Origin: Sphingopyxis sp. LC81 | GTDB lineage: Bacteria; Pseudomonadota; Alphaproteobacteria; Sphingomonadales; Sphingomonadaceae | DNA: 64,000 nt | NCBI RefSeq assembly: GCF_000756375.1 | Contig: NZ_JNFD01000011.1 | Coordinates: forward strand, 124,001-188,000 | Direction of reading: 5' to 3' | Shown: piece by piece, positions 16,818 through 28,824 of the stretch | Position numbering within the stretch: the first letter of the stretch is position 1 | Layout: each line of letters opens with the position of its first letter | Notes under the pieces: generated by a model | The model's input: only the letters and a program-made list of their open reading frames with translations | Told to the model about the DNA's origin: nothing | Database searches by the model: none | Program-made: the position numbers and the translations under genes

Positions 16818-16894
16818 CGTCGCCCCCGCGAAGGCGGGGCCGCTGGAGATGGTGCGCAAGGTTGATAGCGGCCCCCGCCTTCGCGGGGGCGACG
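16818..16894. repeat. REP-type inverted doublet (GC form), copy 1
   Basis: 77-bp inverted repeat: left arm CGTCGCCCCCGCGAAGGCGG, right arm its complement ending GGCGACG, ~22 bp spacer. Each arm is itself a hairpin (CCCCGCGAAGGCGGGG type). It begins at the base after the small ORF stop and ends 5 bp before the cpaF stop, between converging genes. Confidence 0.9.
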
Positions 16895-16899
16895 GGTTG

Positions 16900-18390
16900 T
16901 TACAGGCACGCCTCGAGATAAGGCTGGTCGAAGCCATATTGGCGCGCTTTTTCCAGCGTATAGGGGCGCAGGCCCATCGCGCGATATTCGCCGACGATCT
17001 TGCCGTCCTTGTCCTCGTCGAGATATTCGAACTTGAAGAGTTCCTGGGTGACGATGACGTCGCCTTCCATGCCGATCACCTCGGTGACGTTGGTGACGCG
17101 GCGCGAACCGTCGCGCAGGCGCTTGATCTGGACGATCATGTCGACCGAATCGGCGATCTGTTTCGAAATCGCTTCCTTCGGGATCTTGATGTCGCCCATC
17201 AGGACCATATTCTCCATACGGCCGAGGCATTCGCGCGGGCTGTTCGAGTGGAGCGTACACATCGACCCGTCGTGACCCGTGTTCATCGCGGCGAGCAGGT
17301 CGAAACACTCGGCGCCGCGGACTTCGCCCATGATGATGCGGTCGGGACGCATACGCAGCGCGTTCTTGACGAGGTCGCCCATGTGGATCGCGCCATTGCC
17401 CTCGAGGTTTGCGGGGCGCGTTTCGAGCGGCAGCCAGTGCGGCTGCTGCAGGCGAAGTTCGGCGGCGTCCTCGATCGTCAGCACGCGCTCGCCGGGATCG
17501 ATCATCTTCGACAGCGCGTTGAGCATCGTCGTCTTACCCGAACCCGTACCGCCCGAGATGACGATGTTGAACCGGCTGGCGCCCGCGATCTTCAATGCGG
17601 TGCACATCTTCTGGCTCATCGCGCCCCATTGGCAGAGCATGTCGAGGGTGATCGGCTTGGCCGAGAATTTACGAATCGAGATCGCGGTGCCGCGCAAGGA
17701 GAGCGGGGGGACGATGACGTTGACGCGGCTGCCGTCCTTCAGGCGGGCGTCGGCGAGCGGTGTGGTCTGGTCGACGCGGCGGCCGACGAGGTTGCAGATG
17801 CGCTGCGCGATCTGGAACAGATGCTGTTCGTCGCGGAACTGAATCGGCGCGATGACCAGCTGGCCCTTGCGCTCGATATAGGTCTGGTACGGGCCGTTGA
17901 CCATGATGTCCGAAATATCGGGGTCGGCGAGCAGCTCTTCGAGCGGGCCGAAACCGAGCAGTTCGTCGACGAGCACCTTTTCGAGCGCGAACTGTTCGCG
18001 GCGGTTCAGGGTGATGCGGAGCTCGGCGAGCACTTCGAGGATGATCGGACGGAATTCCTCGGTCAGCTCGTCCTTGTTGAGCGTCGCCGCGGCCTCGGGA
18101 TCGACGCGTTCGAGCAGGCGCGGCAGCACCTGTTCCTTGATCTTGTGGACCGATGCTTCAAAGCCTTGCGCCTTTTCAGGCTCCATCGCCTCGGCGGTCG
18201 AGCGCTGGTTCAGCCGCTCCATCGCCTCTTCTTCGGGCGACAGGTTCGATGGCATCTGCGGAATCTCGACCGGCGTATCCATCGCGGGAAACTGGGTTCC
18301 GCCCGGCACACCGGGACCAGTCTGCATCGGCTTGGCCACGCCAAAGGCGGGGCGGCCAGCGGTTCCGGGTCGGCGTCCGAATGCACTCAT
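16900..18390 (-). CDS. cpaF: CpaF/TadA-family secretion ATPase
   Basis: 496 aa hexameric ATPase that powers Flp/Tad pilus assembly. N-terminal ~75 residues are Pro/Gly-rich, then the helical NTD and RecA-like domain: Walker A GGTGSGKT (280-287), LTIEDAAELRLQQPH (Asp box), RMRPDRIIMGEVRGAE (Walker B) and GHDGSMCTLHSNSP (His box). I chose ATG 18390 because AGGAAAAACCG stands ahead; an in-frame start 66 bp upstream lacks SD. No other tad/cpa genes are near, so the gene is separated from the remainder of a pilus locus. Confidence 0.93.
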   Translation of the reverse strand: MSAFGRRPGTAGRPAFGVAKPMQTGPGVPGGTQFPAMDTPVEIPQMPSNLSPEEEAMERLNQRSTAEAMEPEKAQGFEASVHKIKEQVLPRLLERVDPEAAATLNKDELTEEFRPIILEVLAELRITLNRREQFALEKVLVDELLGFGPLEELLADPDISDIMVNGPYQTYIERKGQLVIAPIQFRDEQHLFQIAQRICNLVGRRVDQTTPLADARLKDGSRVNVIVPPLSLRGTAISIRKFSAKPITLDMLCQWGAMSQKMCTALKIAGASRFNIVISGGTGSGKTTMLNALSKMIDPGERVLTIEDAAELRLQQPHWLPLETRPANLEGNGAIHMGDLVKNALRMRPDRIIMGEVRGAECFDLLAAMNTGHDGSMCTLHSNSPRECLGRMENMVLMGDIKIPKEAISKQIADSVDMIVQIKRLRDGSRRVTNVTEVIGMEGDVIVTQELFKFEYLDEDKDGKIVGEYRAMGLRPYTLEKARQYGFDQPYLEACL

Positions 18391-18517
18391 CGGTTTTTCC
18401 TGCTTCCATATCATCGGGAGCATCGCTGCCAGCGCAGACGAACCCCCATCCGACACGGTGAATAAACCGGAAACTTTGACATTGTCCTAATGCGGCGGGG
18501 ACAAGCGACGCGGGCAT

Positions 18518-18553
18518 AAAAAAAGCCCGCATCCGTGAAGGATGCGGGCTTTT
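18518..18553 (-). terminator. Terminator of the atp operon
   Basis: 14-bp perfect stem (AAAAGCCCGCATCC 18521-18534 / 18540-18553), 5-nt loop; on the minus strand the stem ends in a run of seven Ts. Lies 24 bp after atpC and before cpaF. Confidence 0.93.
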
Positions 18554-18577
18554 GATCGCCGTGGACGGCGGAAGCAA

Positions 18578-18835
18578 TCAGCTTGCGATATGCTCGGCCA
18601 GAACGGTGAGGCCGGCTTCGTTAACCTCGGCAAAGCCGCCTTCGACCTCGATCACCTCGGGCGCGGCGCCCGCGGTCGCATAGATGGTCAGCGGCCCGTT
18701 GCGGAGCGTCGCCATGAACGGCGCGTGGCCTTCGAGCACCGAGAAATCGCCCTCGGTCCCCGGCACGGTGACCATATGGACGTCGGCGGTCCGCTCGAGG
18801 CGGGCGGGGGTGACGAGTTCGAACTTCAGAGCCAT
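18578..18835 (-). CDS. atpC: ATP synthase F1 subunit epsilon (short form)
   Basis: 85 aa. Beta-sandwich domain only: [67 protein letters not shown]. The C-terminal two-helix domain, which in E. coli (139 aa) acts as a ratchet-like inhibitor, is absent. Such short epsilons are common in sphingomonads. It links the central stalk to the c-ring. Last gene of the atpHAGDC operon, 45 bp after atpD and with a terminator behind. Confidence 0.95.
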   Translation of the reverse strand: MALKFELVTPARLERTADVHMVTVPGTEGDFSVLEGHAPFMATLRNGPLTIYATAGAAPEVIEVEGGFAEVNEAGLTVLAEHIAS

Positions 18836-18850
18836 GATATGTCCTTAAAC

Positions 18851-18871
18851 CCCTCCCGCATGGGGAGGGGT
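18851..18871. repeat. CCCCTCCC-type palindrome in atpD-atpC gap
   Basis: CCCCTCCC-GCAT-GGGGAGGGG between atpD and atpC. A similar hairpin (CCCCTCCCGC..GCGGGAGGGG) lies at 57995-58016, so this looks like a second small palindrome class. It could set the atpC transcript level. Confidence 0.5.
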
Positions 18872-18880
18872 GTAGGTGTG

Positions 18881-20440
<1,560 letters not shown>

Positions 20441-21316
20441 TTAGAGCGCTTCGGCGCCCGCGATAATTTCGATGAGTTCGGTCGTGATCGCCGCCTGACG
20501 CGTGCGGTTGTAAACGATGGTCAGCTTGTTGATCAGGTCGCCCGCGTTGCGCGTCGCATTGTCCATCGCGGTCATCGACGCGCCCTGTTCGGACGCGGCG
20601 TTTTCAAGGAGGCCCTTGAAGATCTGGATCGTGATGTTGCGCGGGAGCAGGTCGGCGAGGATCGCTTCCTCGTCGGGCTCATATTCGACCGCGGCACCGC
20701 TCGATGCCGGAACGTCGACCGGAGCGGGAACGGGGATCAGCTGCTGGCCGGTCGCTTCCTGGAGGAGCGCCGAACGGAACTTCGAATAGAAGAGATGCGC
20801 GACGTCGAACGCGCCGGCTTCGTACAGCTCCATCACCTTCGCCGAGACGTCGTGCGCCTGTTCGAAGCCGATGTCGCGGATACCCGTCGTCTCATATTGC
20901 TCGACGATCTGGCCTGCGAACAGGCGTGCGATCACCGGGCGGCCCTTGCGGCCGATCAGGTAGAAGAGGACCTTCTTGCCCTGCGCCTGCAGGTCGAGCG
21001 CCTTGTCGCGCGCGGCCTTGACGATGTTCGAGTTGAACGCGCCGGCGAGGCCGCGGTCGCTGTTGAGCACGACGAGCAGGTGCGTGTCGCTCTTGCCGGT
21101 GCCGGCGAGCAGCTGCGGTGCCGAATCCGACCCGCCGACCTTCGACGCGAGGCTCGCGACGACGCCTTCGAGACGCTCGGCGTAAGGACGCGCGGCTTCG
21201 GCGGCCGCCTGCGCCTTACGGAGCTTGGCAGCGGCGACCATCTTCTTGGCCTTGGTGATCTTCTGGGTCGACTTGACCGAGACGATGCGCCCTTTGAGTT
21301 CCTTCAACGAAGCCAT
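20441..21316 (-). CDS. atpG: ATP synthase F1 subunit gamma
   Basis: 291 aa central stalk subunit. N-terminal [20 protein letters not shown] and [17 protein letters not shown] helices, middle [16 protein letters not shown], and C-terminal [20 protein letters not shown] and [20 protein letters not shown] are diagnostic. It rotates within the alpha3beta3 ring. Sits between atpA (46 bp away) and atpD (24 bp), same strand. Confidence 0.97.
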   Translation of the reverse strand: MASLKELKGRIVSVKSTQKITKAKKMVAAAKLRKAQAAAEAARPYAERLEGVVASLASKVGGSDSAPQLLAGTGKSDTHLLVVLNSDRGLAGAFNSNIVKAARDKALDLQAQGKKVLFYLIGRKGRPVIARLFAGQIVEQYETTGIRDIGFEQAHDVSAKVMELYEAGAFDVAHLFYSKFRSALLQEATGQQLIPVPAPVDVPASSGAAVEYEPDEEAILADLLPRNITIQIFKGLLENAASEQGASMTAMDNATRNAGDLINKLTIVYNRTRQAAITTELIEIIAGAEAL

Positions 21317-21362
21317 TTAAGCCCCTCTTTGCGTCCCGGCCGGGCCGGGATGCGGAAAGCGA

Positions 21363-22895
<1,533 letters not shown>

Positions 22896-23462
22896 TTAGC
22901 CTTTCATCGCCTGTGCGAAGCTATTGAGACGGGTACGGATGCTGCCGTCGATCAGCTGGCTGCCCAGCTGGACGACGAGGCCGCCGAGGATGGCGGGATC
23001 GACGGTCGTCGCGACGGTGACGTCGCGCCCGACACGGGATTTGAGGTTCGCGGTCAGCTCTTTGAGCTGCGCGGCCGAAAGCGGGTGCGCGCTGGTGACC
23101 TTCGCGGTCACTTCGCCGCGGTGATCGGCGACGATCGCGTCGAAGGCGTCGATCATCTTCGGCAGATCGGCGAGGCGGCGGTTCTCGGCGAGCACGCCGA
23201 GAAACTTCGCGGTCAGCGAATCGAGCTTCAGCGACTTGGCGACTGCGGCGATGGCGTTCGCGGCGTCTGTGCGGCCGACGACGGGGCTGGCGATCAGCGC
23301 CGACAGGTCCGCCGAATCGGCGAGGCCGGTCTTGAGCGTCGCGAGACTCTTGGCCACCGCGTCGATCGCGTTCGATTCGCGGGCCAGATCGAACAAAGCG
23401 ACCGCGTAACGGCCCGCGAGGCCCGCCGTGATGTTGCCTTGAATGCCGCCGGAATTCTCCAC
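22896..23462 (-). CDS. atpH: ATP synthase F1 subunit delta
   Basis: 188 aa peripheral-stalk subunit (OSCP). GLAGRYAVALFDLARESNAID, FLGVLAENRRLADLPKMIDAF, VTSAHPLSAAQLKEL and the C-terminal VDPAILGGLVVQLGSQLIDGS identify it. Start is GTG at 23462 with AAGGAC ~10 bases upstream; the longer open frame above it is non-coding. First gene of the operon; the promoter should be in the 199 bp before the divergent hydrolase gene. Confidence 0.95.
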   Translation of the reverse strand: MENSGGIQGNITAGLAGRYAVALFDLARESNAIDAVAKSLATLKTGLADSADLSALIASPVVGRTDAANAIAAVAKSLKLDSLTAKFLGVLAENRRLADLPKMIDAFDAIVADHRGEVTAKVTSAHPLSAAQLKELTANLKSRVGRDVTVATTVDPAILGGLVVQLGSQLIDGSIRTRLNSFAQAMKG

Positions 23463-23661
23463 GCGTGAAAGTCCTTTTCTACGATCCCGTGGGGGATGGG
23501 TCGCGCTCTTTTCGGGGATATTCGACGAATGCCCCCCACGCGAAGTCGCGGCGCGCCTAGCAACGATTTTGCTGCAATGCAAGGCGGGGGGGCGATTGCT
23601 TTTGCCCCTTCGTGCGATAGGGACAGGCCAACCAAAAAATATGGCGACGAAGTGAGGGGGC

Positions 23662-24342
23662 ATGATGGGCGAGATGATTCGGATGACGATGGACGATGGC
23701 GCCGAAATCGCGGTCTATCATGCGCAGCCCGACGGTGCGCGCCGTGGCGGTCTGGTGCTGATCCAGGAGATATTCGGGGTCACCGACCATATCCGCGAGA
23801 TGTGCGACGAATTTGCGGCCGAAGGCTATGAGGTGCTGAGCCCCGCGCTCTTCGACCGCGAGCATCCGGGGTTCGAGAGCGACTATTCGGGGCCGCAGTT
23901 CCAGCGCGCGGTGCAGCTCGCGCGCGAGCTTCATCCGTTTGAGCAAAGCCTGAAGGATGCGCAGACCTGCATCGACGCGCTGAAAGCGAAGGGCCCGGTG
24001 TTCATCACCGGCTATTGTTACGGCGGTTCGGTCGCGTGGCGGATGGCGCAGATCAGCCCCGATCTTGCGGCGTCGTCGGCCTATTACGGCAGCCTGGTTC
24101 CGACGATGTTCAAGGACGAGGCGCCCGCCTGCGCCACCATCGCCCATTTCGGCCTTTATGACGACGGCATCCCGATGGAAGGCGTCGAGGCGCTGATCGC
24201 GAAGGATCACCCGACCGCGCAAATCTTCGTCTATGAAGCGGGGCATGGCTTCAACAGCGACCGGCGCAAGGATTATCACGAAGCATCGAGCGATCTCGCG
24301 CGCGAGCGCACGCTGATGCTGTTCAAGGCGTGCGGGGGGTGA
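23662..24342 (+). CDS. Dienelactone hydrolase family protein
   Basis: 226 aa alpha/beta hydrolase. Catalytic triad visible: Cys119 in GYCYGGS, Asp167 or 168 in LYDDGIP, His195 in AGHGFNS; Glu36 in IQEIFG is the residue that tunes the Cys in dienelactone hydrolases. SD GTGAGGGGG before the first ATG. Substrate is not evident: neighbours are not an aromatic degradation cluster. Its stop overlaps the GTG start of the next gene (GTGA). Confidence 0.9.
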   Translation: MMGEMIRMTMDDGAEIAVYHAQPDGARRGGLVLIQEIFGVTDHIREMCDEFAAEGYEVLSPALFDREHPGFESDYSGPQFQRAVQLARELHPFEQSLKDAQTCIDALKAKGPVFITGYCYGGSVAWRMAQISPDLAASSAYYGSLVPTMFKDEAPACATIAHFGLYDDGIPMEGVEALIAKDHPTAQIFVYEAGHGFNSDRRKDYHEASSDLARERTLMLFKACGG

Positions 24343-24869
24343 GGCTGGTCTTCATCCACGGCCCCGCGGCGTCGGGCAAGCTGACCGTCGCGCGCGAACT
24401 CGCGGCGCAGACCGGGCTGCCGCTGTTCCACAACCATCTGGTCGTCGATGCGCTGCTGGCGGTCTTTCCGTTCGGCAGCGACGCGTTCGTCAAACTGCGC
24501 GAGGCGATGTGGATGGATGTATTTCGCGCGGCTGCGGCGGAAAAGCGATCGCTGATCTTCACCTTTCATCCCGAGGCGAGCGTCGCCCCCGATTTTCCCG
24601 AGCGGGTCGTGGCGCTGGTCGAACAGGCCGGCGGGCAGGTCGATTTCGTCGCGCTGACGTGCGCGCCCGCGATTGTCGAGGCCCGCCTCGACGCGCCGTC
24701 GCGGCAGGCGAGCGGCAAATTGTCGTCGGTTGCGCTGTATCGCGAACTCGCCGCGAAGGGTGCCTTCGCCTATCCCGCGCTTCCCGCCGCGCGGGTCGCG
24801 CTCGATTCGGGCGCCATGCGCCCCGCCGAAGCGGCGGAGCGGATTCGCGCCGCGCTCGGCCTCGGATAG
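24339..24869 (+). CDS. P-loop (AAA/shikimate-kinase-like) NTPase
   Basis: 176 aa small P-loop protein. RLVFIHGPAASGKLTVAREL is a kinase-like Walker A (GPAASGKLT); FHNHLVVDALL and TFHPEASV follow, resembling small nucleotide/antibiotic kinase-like proteins of unknown substrate. C-terminal YPALPAARVALDSGAMRPAEAAERI is shared by such proteins. Start GTG at 24339 overlaps the preceding stop, an upstream GTG (24330) is possible. Probably part of a three-gene run with the hydrolases either side. Confidence 0.8.
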   Translation: MRLVFIHGPAASGKLTVARELAAQTGLPLFHNHLVVDALLAVFPFGSDAFVKLREAMWMDVFRAAAAEKRSLIFTFHPEASVAPDFPERVVALVEQAGGQVDFVALTCAPAIVEARLDAPSRQASGKLSSVALYRELAAKGAFAYPALPAARVALDSGAMRPAEAAERIRAALGLG

Positions 24870-24879
24870 CGCGGGGCGG

Positions 24880-25668
24880 GTGAAGCTGGTCCAGAACCTG
24901 CTACTGGCGCTGGCCGTCTTCGCGCTCGTCGCGGCGGCGCTGCTCTATACGCAGCAGCGCCCGCTGATCTTTCCGGCACCTGCTTATTATCCGCAGGCCG
25001 CAATCGATGGCTTCCGGCTCGTCCACACCCGGACCGACGACGGCTTGCGGCTCTCGGCCTTCTATCGCCCCGCGCTGCCGGGCAAGAAGACGCTCCTCTT
25101 CTTCCACGGCAATGGCGACAATATGCGCGGCGCGATCGAGGCGACGCGCGGGCCGGCGGCGGCGGGGCACGGGCTGATGCTGGTCGAATATCGCGGCTAT
25201 GGCGGCAATCCCGGTTCGCCGGGCGAGGCGGGCCTCTATCGCGACGGCGCGGCGGCGATGCGCTGGCTCGCCGGGGCCGGGGTCGATTCGCGCCACATCA
25301 TCGTCGTCGGCAATTCGGTCGGCTCGGGCCCCGCGACCGAAATGGCGCTGCGGTACGATGTCGCGGCGCTGATGCTCGTGTCGGGCTTTTCGGATTTGCC
25401 GTCGGTCGTGAAGAGCCAGGTCCCGCTCGTTCCGCGCTGGCTGGTGCGCGACCGGTTCGACAATGTATCGAAACTGGCCCGTGTGAAGGCGCCCGTCTAT
25501 CTGATGCACGGCGCCGCCGACACGCTCGTGACGCCCGCCAATCTCGAGCGGCTGGCGCGCGCACGGCCCGACGCGACGGTCGCGCGTGTCGCAGGGGTTG
25601 GGCACGAGCTGGCCTACACCGCCCCCGCGCAGGCGATTCTCACCGAATGGGTTGGCGGACTCCGCTGA
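24880..25668 (+). CDS. Membrane-anchored alpha/beta hydrolase
   Basis: 262 aa. N-terminal membrane helix ~4-22 (VQNLLLALAVFALVAAALLY), then a BEM46-like hydrolase: oxyanion region LLFFHGNGDNMRG, EYRGYGGNPGSP, nucleophile Ser146 in VVGNSVGSG, Asp214 in HGAADTLV, His242 in GVGHEL. Starts with GTG (24880), 10 bp after the P-loop gene, with GGGGCGG as SD. Faces the periplasm or cytoplasm side of the inner membrane; substrate unknown. Ends 3 bp from the convergent protease gene. Confidence 0.88.
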   Translation: MKLVQNLLLALAVFALVAAALLYTQQRPLIFPAPAYYPQAAIDGFRLVHTRTDDGLRLSAFYRPALPGKKTLLFFHGNGDNMRGAIEATRGPAAAGHGLMLVEYRGYGGNPGSPGEAGLYRDGAAAMRWLAGAGVDSRHIIVVGNSVGSGPATEMALRYDVAALMLVSGFSDLPSVVKSQVPLVPRWLVRDRFDNVSKLARVKAPVYLMHGAADTLVTPANLERLARARPDATVARVAGVGHELAYTAPAQAILTEWVGGLR

Positions 25669-25671
25669 CGG

Positions 25672-27222
25672 TCAGCCGCCGGTTGCCGGTTTGACCGCCG
25701 CGCCGCTCACCGGCTGGCAGCGATAGACGAGCCGCTCGTTCGGGCTGGCGGGCAGCGCGCTGCGGATCGCGTCCTGCTGCGCGGCGAGCCCCGCGAGTTC
25801 GTCGGGGTCGGCGGTGCAGCTCTTCAGCGTGACCGTCGCGCGTGTCTCGCGCGCCTTGGTCATCGTCTCGGCGTCGAGCAGATAGCGGTCGACGCGGTAA
25901 TCGCGCCCGCTCGAATCGATCGACGCGACGGTGACGGTCGCTTCGTCGTTCGGCACGAGGATGCGTTGCCAGCGGTCGTCGGCGCCCTGCGTATATTGCG
26001 TGCGCCCGTTGACGCAGCCGCCCTTGCCGATGTTGATGGGGACGTCGGTCGTCGCCGACACGGTGATGCGGCTGCGGTCCGGGCGGATCGTGCAGAGGAA
26101 ATTGCCCTGCGCGAGCTTGGGCGTTTCGGTGGCGGCGACGGCGGCTTCCTCGGCGATCTCGGCGTGCGCGTCGGGGCGCGTCGCGAACAATATCGCGGCG
26201 CCGAGCATCAGCACCGCGCCCGCGCCGCCCGCAATTTTGGCGTTACGCAGATTCTTCTGGCTGTAGAAGAGCAGGCCGGCGCCCGCGGCGAGCGCGCCGA
26301 TCACGAAGAACACGCCCGCGAGCGCGATGCGGTTTTCGCGCGCGGCGAGCGCGTCTTCCGCGGCGCGCGCCTGCTTCAAGTCGCGGTCGAGCCGGGCGGC
26401 GGCATCCTTCGCGGCATTCGCCTCGGCGCTCGCGCGCGCTTCGGCGTCGATCGCGGCGCGGTCGCGCGCGTCGGCCTCGGCGAGCGACAGGCACGGGGTG
26501 CCGACGCTGCTATATTGCTGGTTCGCATCGGCGAGGAAACGCATGAGCTCGCGCCCCGAAATGGCAAAGGCGAACGGCGAATCGCCGTCGTCGGCGCGGG
26601 TGATTGCGGTGTTGATCCCAGTGATACGCCCGCACTGGTCGACCAGCGGGCCGCCCGAATTGCCGCGCGAAATCTTCGCGGTGTGGATCAGCATCGCGAC
26701 CCCGTCGACGCTTTGCGTGTTCGACATATTGCCCTCGCTGCGCGTCGGGGTGCGCGGGGTGATATAGTCGTTGGCGCTGCGCGCGGTCGCAAGGTCGACA
26801 TTGCCCGGATAGCCGAGCGCGACGACGTCGGCGCCCGAATCGAGCGGGCCGGTGTAGATCGCGGCGGCGGGCAGGCGGCCCTCGGTAATCTCGATCAGTG
26901 TAAGGTCGCGCGCGGTGTCGATCGCGATCAGCTTGCCCGCAAAGCTCTTCTGCCCTTCGGATGGCACGACGCCCAAGGCGACATTGTCGGGATATTTCGC
27001 GGCCGATTCGACGACATGCGCGTTGGTGACGATGCGCGTCGGCGAGATCGCGATGCCGCTGCCATGGCCGAAACCGACAACCTCGCCATCGACCATCGCG
27101 ACGGTGACGACGCGCACGACGCTGCGCGACGCGGCGCTGATATCGTCGGCGGCATGTGCCGGAATCGACAATGACGGCGAGAGGGTCAGAAGGGCGAGCA
27201 GCAGCGCGAGGAGGCGGGTCAT
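25672..27222 (-). CDS. Exported S1C trypsin-like protease with membrane anchor
   Basis: 516 aa. Signal peptide ~1-24; trypsin-like domain with His69 (VTNAHVV), Asp106 (ARDLTLIE), Ser189 (SRGNSGGPL); then an Ala/Glu/Arg-rich coiled coil ~247-297, two membrane helices ~299-320 and 328-348, and a ~165-aa C-terminal domain with Cys residues. There is no visible PDZ domain, unlike DegP. The combination protease-coil-TM-TM-extra domain is unusual. Start chosen at ATG 27222, since the signal peptide follows directly. Role in periplasmic quality control is inference. Confidence 0.88.
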   Translation of the reverse strand: MTRLLALLLALLTLSPSLSIPAHAADDISAASRSVVRVVTVAMVDGEVVGFGHGSGIAISPTRIVTNAHVVESAAKYPDNVALGVVPSEGQKSFAGKLIAIDTARDLTLIEITEGRLPAAAIYTGPLDSGADVVALGYPGNVDLATARSANDYITPRTPTRSEGNMSNTQSVDGVAMLIHTAKISRGNSGGPLVDQCGRITGINTAITRADDGDSPFAFAISGRELMRFLADANQQYSSVGTPCLSLAEADARDRAAIDAEARASAEANAAKDAAARLDRDLKQARAAEDALAARENRIALAGVFFVIGALAAGAGLLFYSQKNLRNAKIAGGAGAVLMLGAAILFATRPDAHAEIAEEAAVAATETPKLAQGNFLCTIRPDRSRITVSATTDVPINIGKGGCVNGRTQYTQGADDRWQRILVPNDEATVTVASIDSSGRDYRVDRYLLDAETMTKARETRATVTLKSCTADPDELAGLAAQQDAIRSALPASPNERLVYRCQPVSGAAVKPATGG

Positions 27223-27322
27223 GGCGCGCACACTAGCCGCCGGAACTTTGAACGCAAGCATCGGGACGCGGCCGCAATCGGGACGTGGCATCAGCATCCG
27301 ACCGAATAGAAAGGACGATCTG

Positions 27323-27787
27323 ATGACTTATGCGATTACCGGACTCGCCGCCGATCGCTTTGCCCCGCTGTTCGCAATGGACGACAGCGAACTCGCCGCG
27401 ATCAACGCACGCCGCGTCACCGCGACCGCCGACCGGGGCTTTCCGTGCCGCATCAGCCTCGACGATGCGAAGGCGGGCGAGGTGCTGATCCTGCTCCACC
27501 ACATCAGCCACGATGTCGAAACGCCGTACCGTAGCGCCTATGCGATCTATGTGCGGCCGGGCGTTGAAGCGGCGACCTATCGCGACGAACTGCCGCCGGT
27601 GTTCGAGGGGCGCCAGCTCGCGCTGCGCGCCTTCGCTGCCGACGGCATGTTGCAGACCGCGCGGCTCGCGGCGCCGGGCGAGGCCGATGGCGCGATCCGC
27701 GATCTGTTCGCCGACGATGCGATTGCCTATATCGATGCGCACAACGCCGCCTATGGCTGTTTTGCTGCGCGAATCGAGAGGAATTGA
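27323..27787 (+). CDS. DUF1203 domain protein
   Basis: 154 aa, MTYAITGLAADRFAPLFAMDD, GFPCRISLDDAKAGEVLILL, TPYRSAYAIYVRPG and AHNAAYGCFAARI match DUF1203, of unknown function. Good SD (AAAGGA). The gene is followed after 2 bp by ada, whose SD lies inside its end, so the pair, and the PEP-mutase gene behind it, form an operon. A link to alkylation response is therefore possible but not shown. Confidence 0.88.
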   Translation: MTYAITGLAADRFAPLFAMDDSELAAINARRVTATADRGFPCRISLDDAKAGEVLILLHHISHDVETPYRSAYAIYVRPGVEAATYRDELPPVFEGRQLALRAFAADGMLQTARLAAPGEADGAIRDLFADDAIAYIDAHNAAYGCFAARIERN

Positions 27788-27789
27788 CC

Positions 27790-28824
27790 ATGGACTTCAA
27801 GGCCATGACCGACGACGAGCGTTGGGAAGCGGTGCAGGCGCGCGACAAGGCGCAGGACGGCCGTTTCGTCACCGGGGTGCTGACCACGGGCATCTATTGC
27901 CGGCCCAGCTGCGCCGCGCGCCATCCCTTGCGCCAGAATGTCCGCTTCTTCGCCGACGGCGACGCGGCGCGCGCCACGGGCCTGCGCCCCTGCAAACGCT
28001 GCCTGCCCGACGATGTCGCGCGCGATGAAAATGCGGTGATCAAGGCGATCGCGGCGATCAAGGGTAGCGAGGAACCGCTCGCGCTCGGCGACCTTGCCGC
28101 GCGCACCGGCTATTCGCCGACGCATTTCCAGCGCGTTTTCACCCGGCATACCGGCCTCTCGCCCGCCGCCTATGCCCGCGCCCTCCGCGAAGAGCGCGCA
28201 CGCAAGGCGCTGAGCGATGGAAGCCGGGTGACCGACGCGATTTACGACGCGGGCTTTTCGGGACCGTCGCGTTTCTACCAGAATATGGAGGGACGCATGG
28301 GCATGACGGCGTCGGCGTGGGTGAACGGCGGCAAGGACACCGAGATTCACTGGGCGGTCGTGCCGACCAGCCTCGGCGAAATGCTCGTCGCCGCGACGGA
28401 GAAGGGCGTGTGCCGCCTGAGCTTCGATGAAGGGCGCGAGGCGCTCGAGGAGCGGTTCCCCGCCGCGAGCCTCGTCGAAGGCGGCGAAGAGTTCGAAGCG
28501 CTGCTAAAACAGGTTGTCGACGCGGTCGAGGCGCCGGTGAACGGCTTTGACCATATCCCGATCGACGTGAAGGGCACCGCCTTTCAGGAAGCGGTGTGGC
28601 GCGAACTTCGGAAAATCCCAGCGGGTGAGACGCGCAGCTATGCCGACATTGCCGCAGCGGTCGGCAAGCCCAAGGCGGTGCGCGCGGCGGGGAGTGCGAA
28701 CGGCGCGAACAATGTCGCGGTGCTGATCCCGTGCCACCGTGTGGTACGCAGCGACGGATCATTGGGCGGCTATGCTTATGGCCTGCCGATCAAGGAAGAA
28801 TTGCTCAAAAGGGAGAGTTTTTGA
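27790..28824 (+). CDS. ada: Ada: methylated-DNA repair methyltransferase and regulator
   Basis: 344 aa full-length Ada. Zinc domain with Cys37, Cys41 (YCRPSC), Cys68, Cys71 (RPCKRC); AraC-type HTH ~98-180 (DLAARTGYSPTHFQRVF, RVTDAIYDAGFSGPSRFY); C-terminal methyltransferase with KGTAFQEAVWRELRKIP, GKPKAVRAAGSANGANN and the acceptor Cys315 in IPCHRVV. Cys37 would take methyl from phosphotriesters and turn it into an activator of its own operon. SD GAGAGGA before ATG 27790. Its stop overlaps the next ATG (TGATG). Confidence 0.96.
   Translation: MDFKAMTDDERWEAVQARDKAQDGRFVTGVLTTGIYCRPSCAARHPLRQNVRFFADGDAARATGLRPCKRCLPDDVARDENAVIKAIAAIKGSEEPLALGDLAARTGYSPTHFQRVFTRHTGLSPAAYARALREERARKALSDGSRVTDAIYDAGFSGPSRFYQNMEGRMGMTASAWVNGGKDTEIHWAVVPTSLGEMLVAATEKGVCRLSFDEGREALEERFPAASLVEGGEEFEALLKQVVDAVEAPVNGFDHIPIDVKGTAFQEAVWRELRKIPAGETRSYADIAAAVGKPKAVRAAGSANGANNVAVLIPCHRVVRSDGSLGGYAYGLPIKEELLKRESF

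Noticed and set aside
16552..18465. 637-codon frame antisense to cpaF
   Set aside because: Shadow of cpaF, with no protein-like family pattern.
22896..23663. 255-aa version of atpH
   Set aside because: Upstream 67 residues are Arg/Pro-rich leader; a GTG with good SD at 23462 gives the standard delta length.
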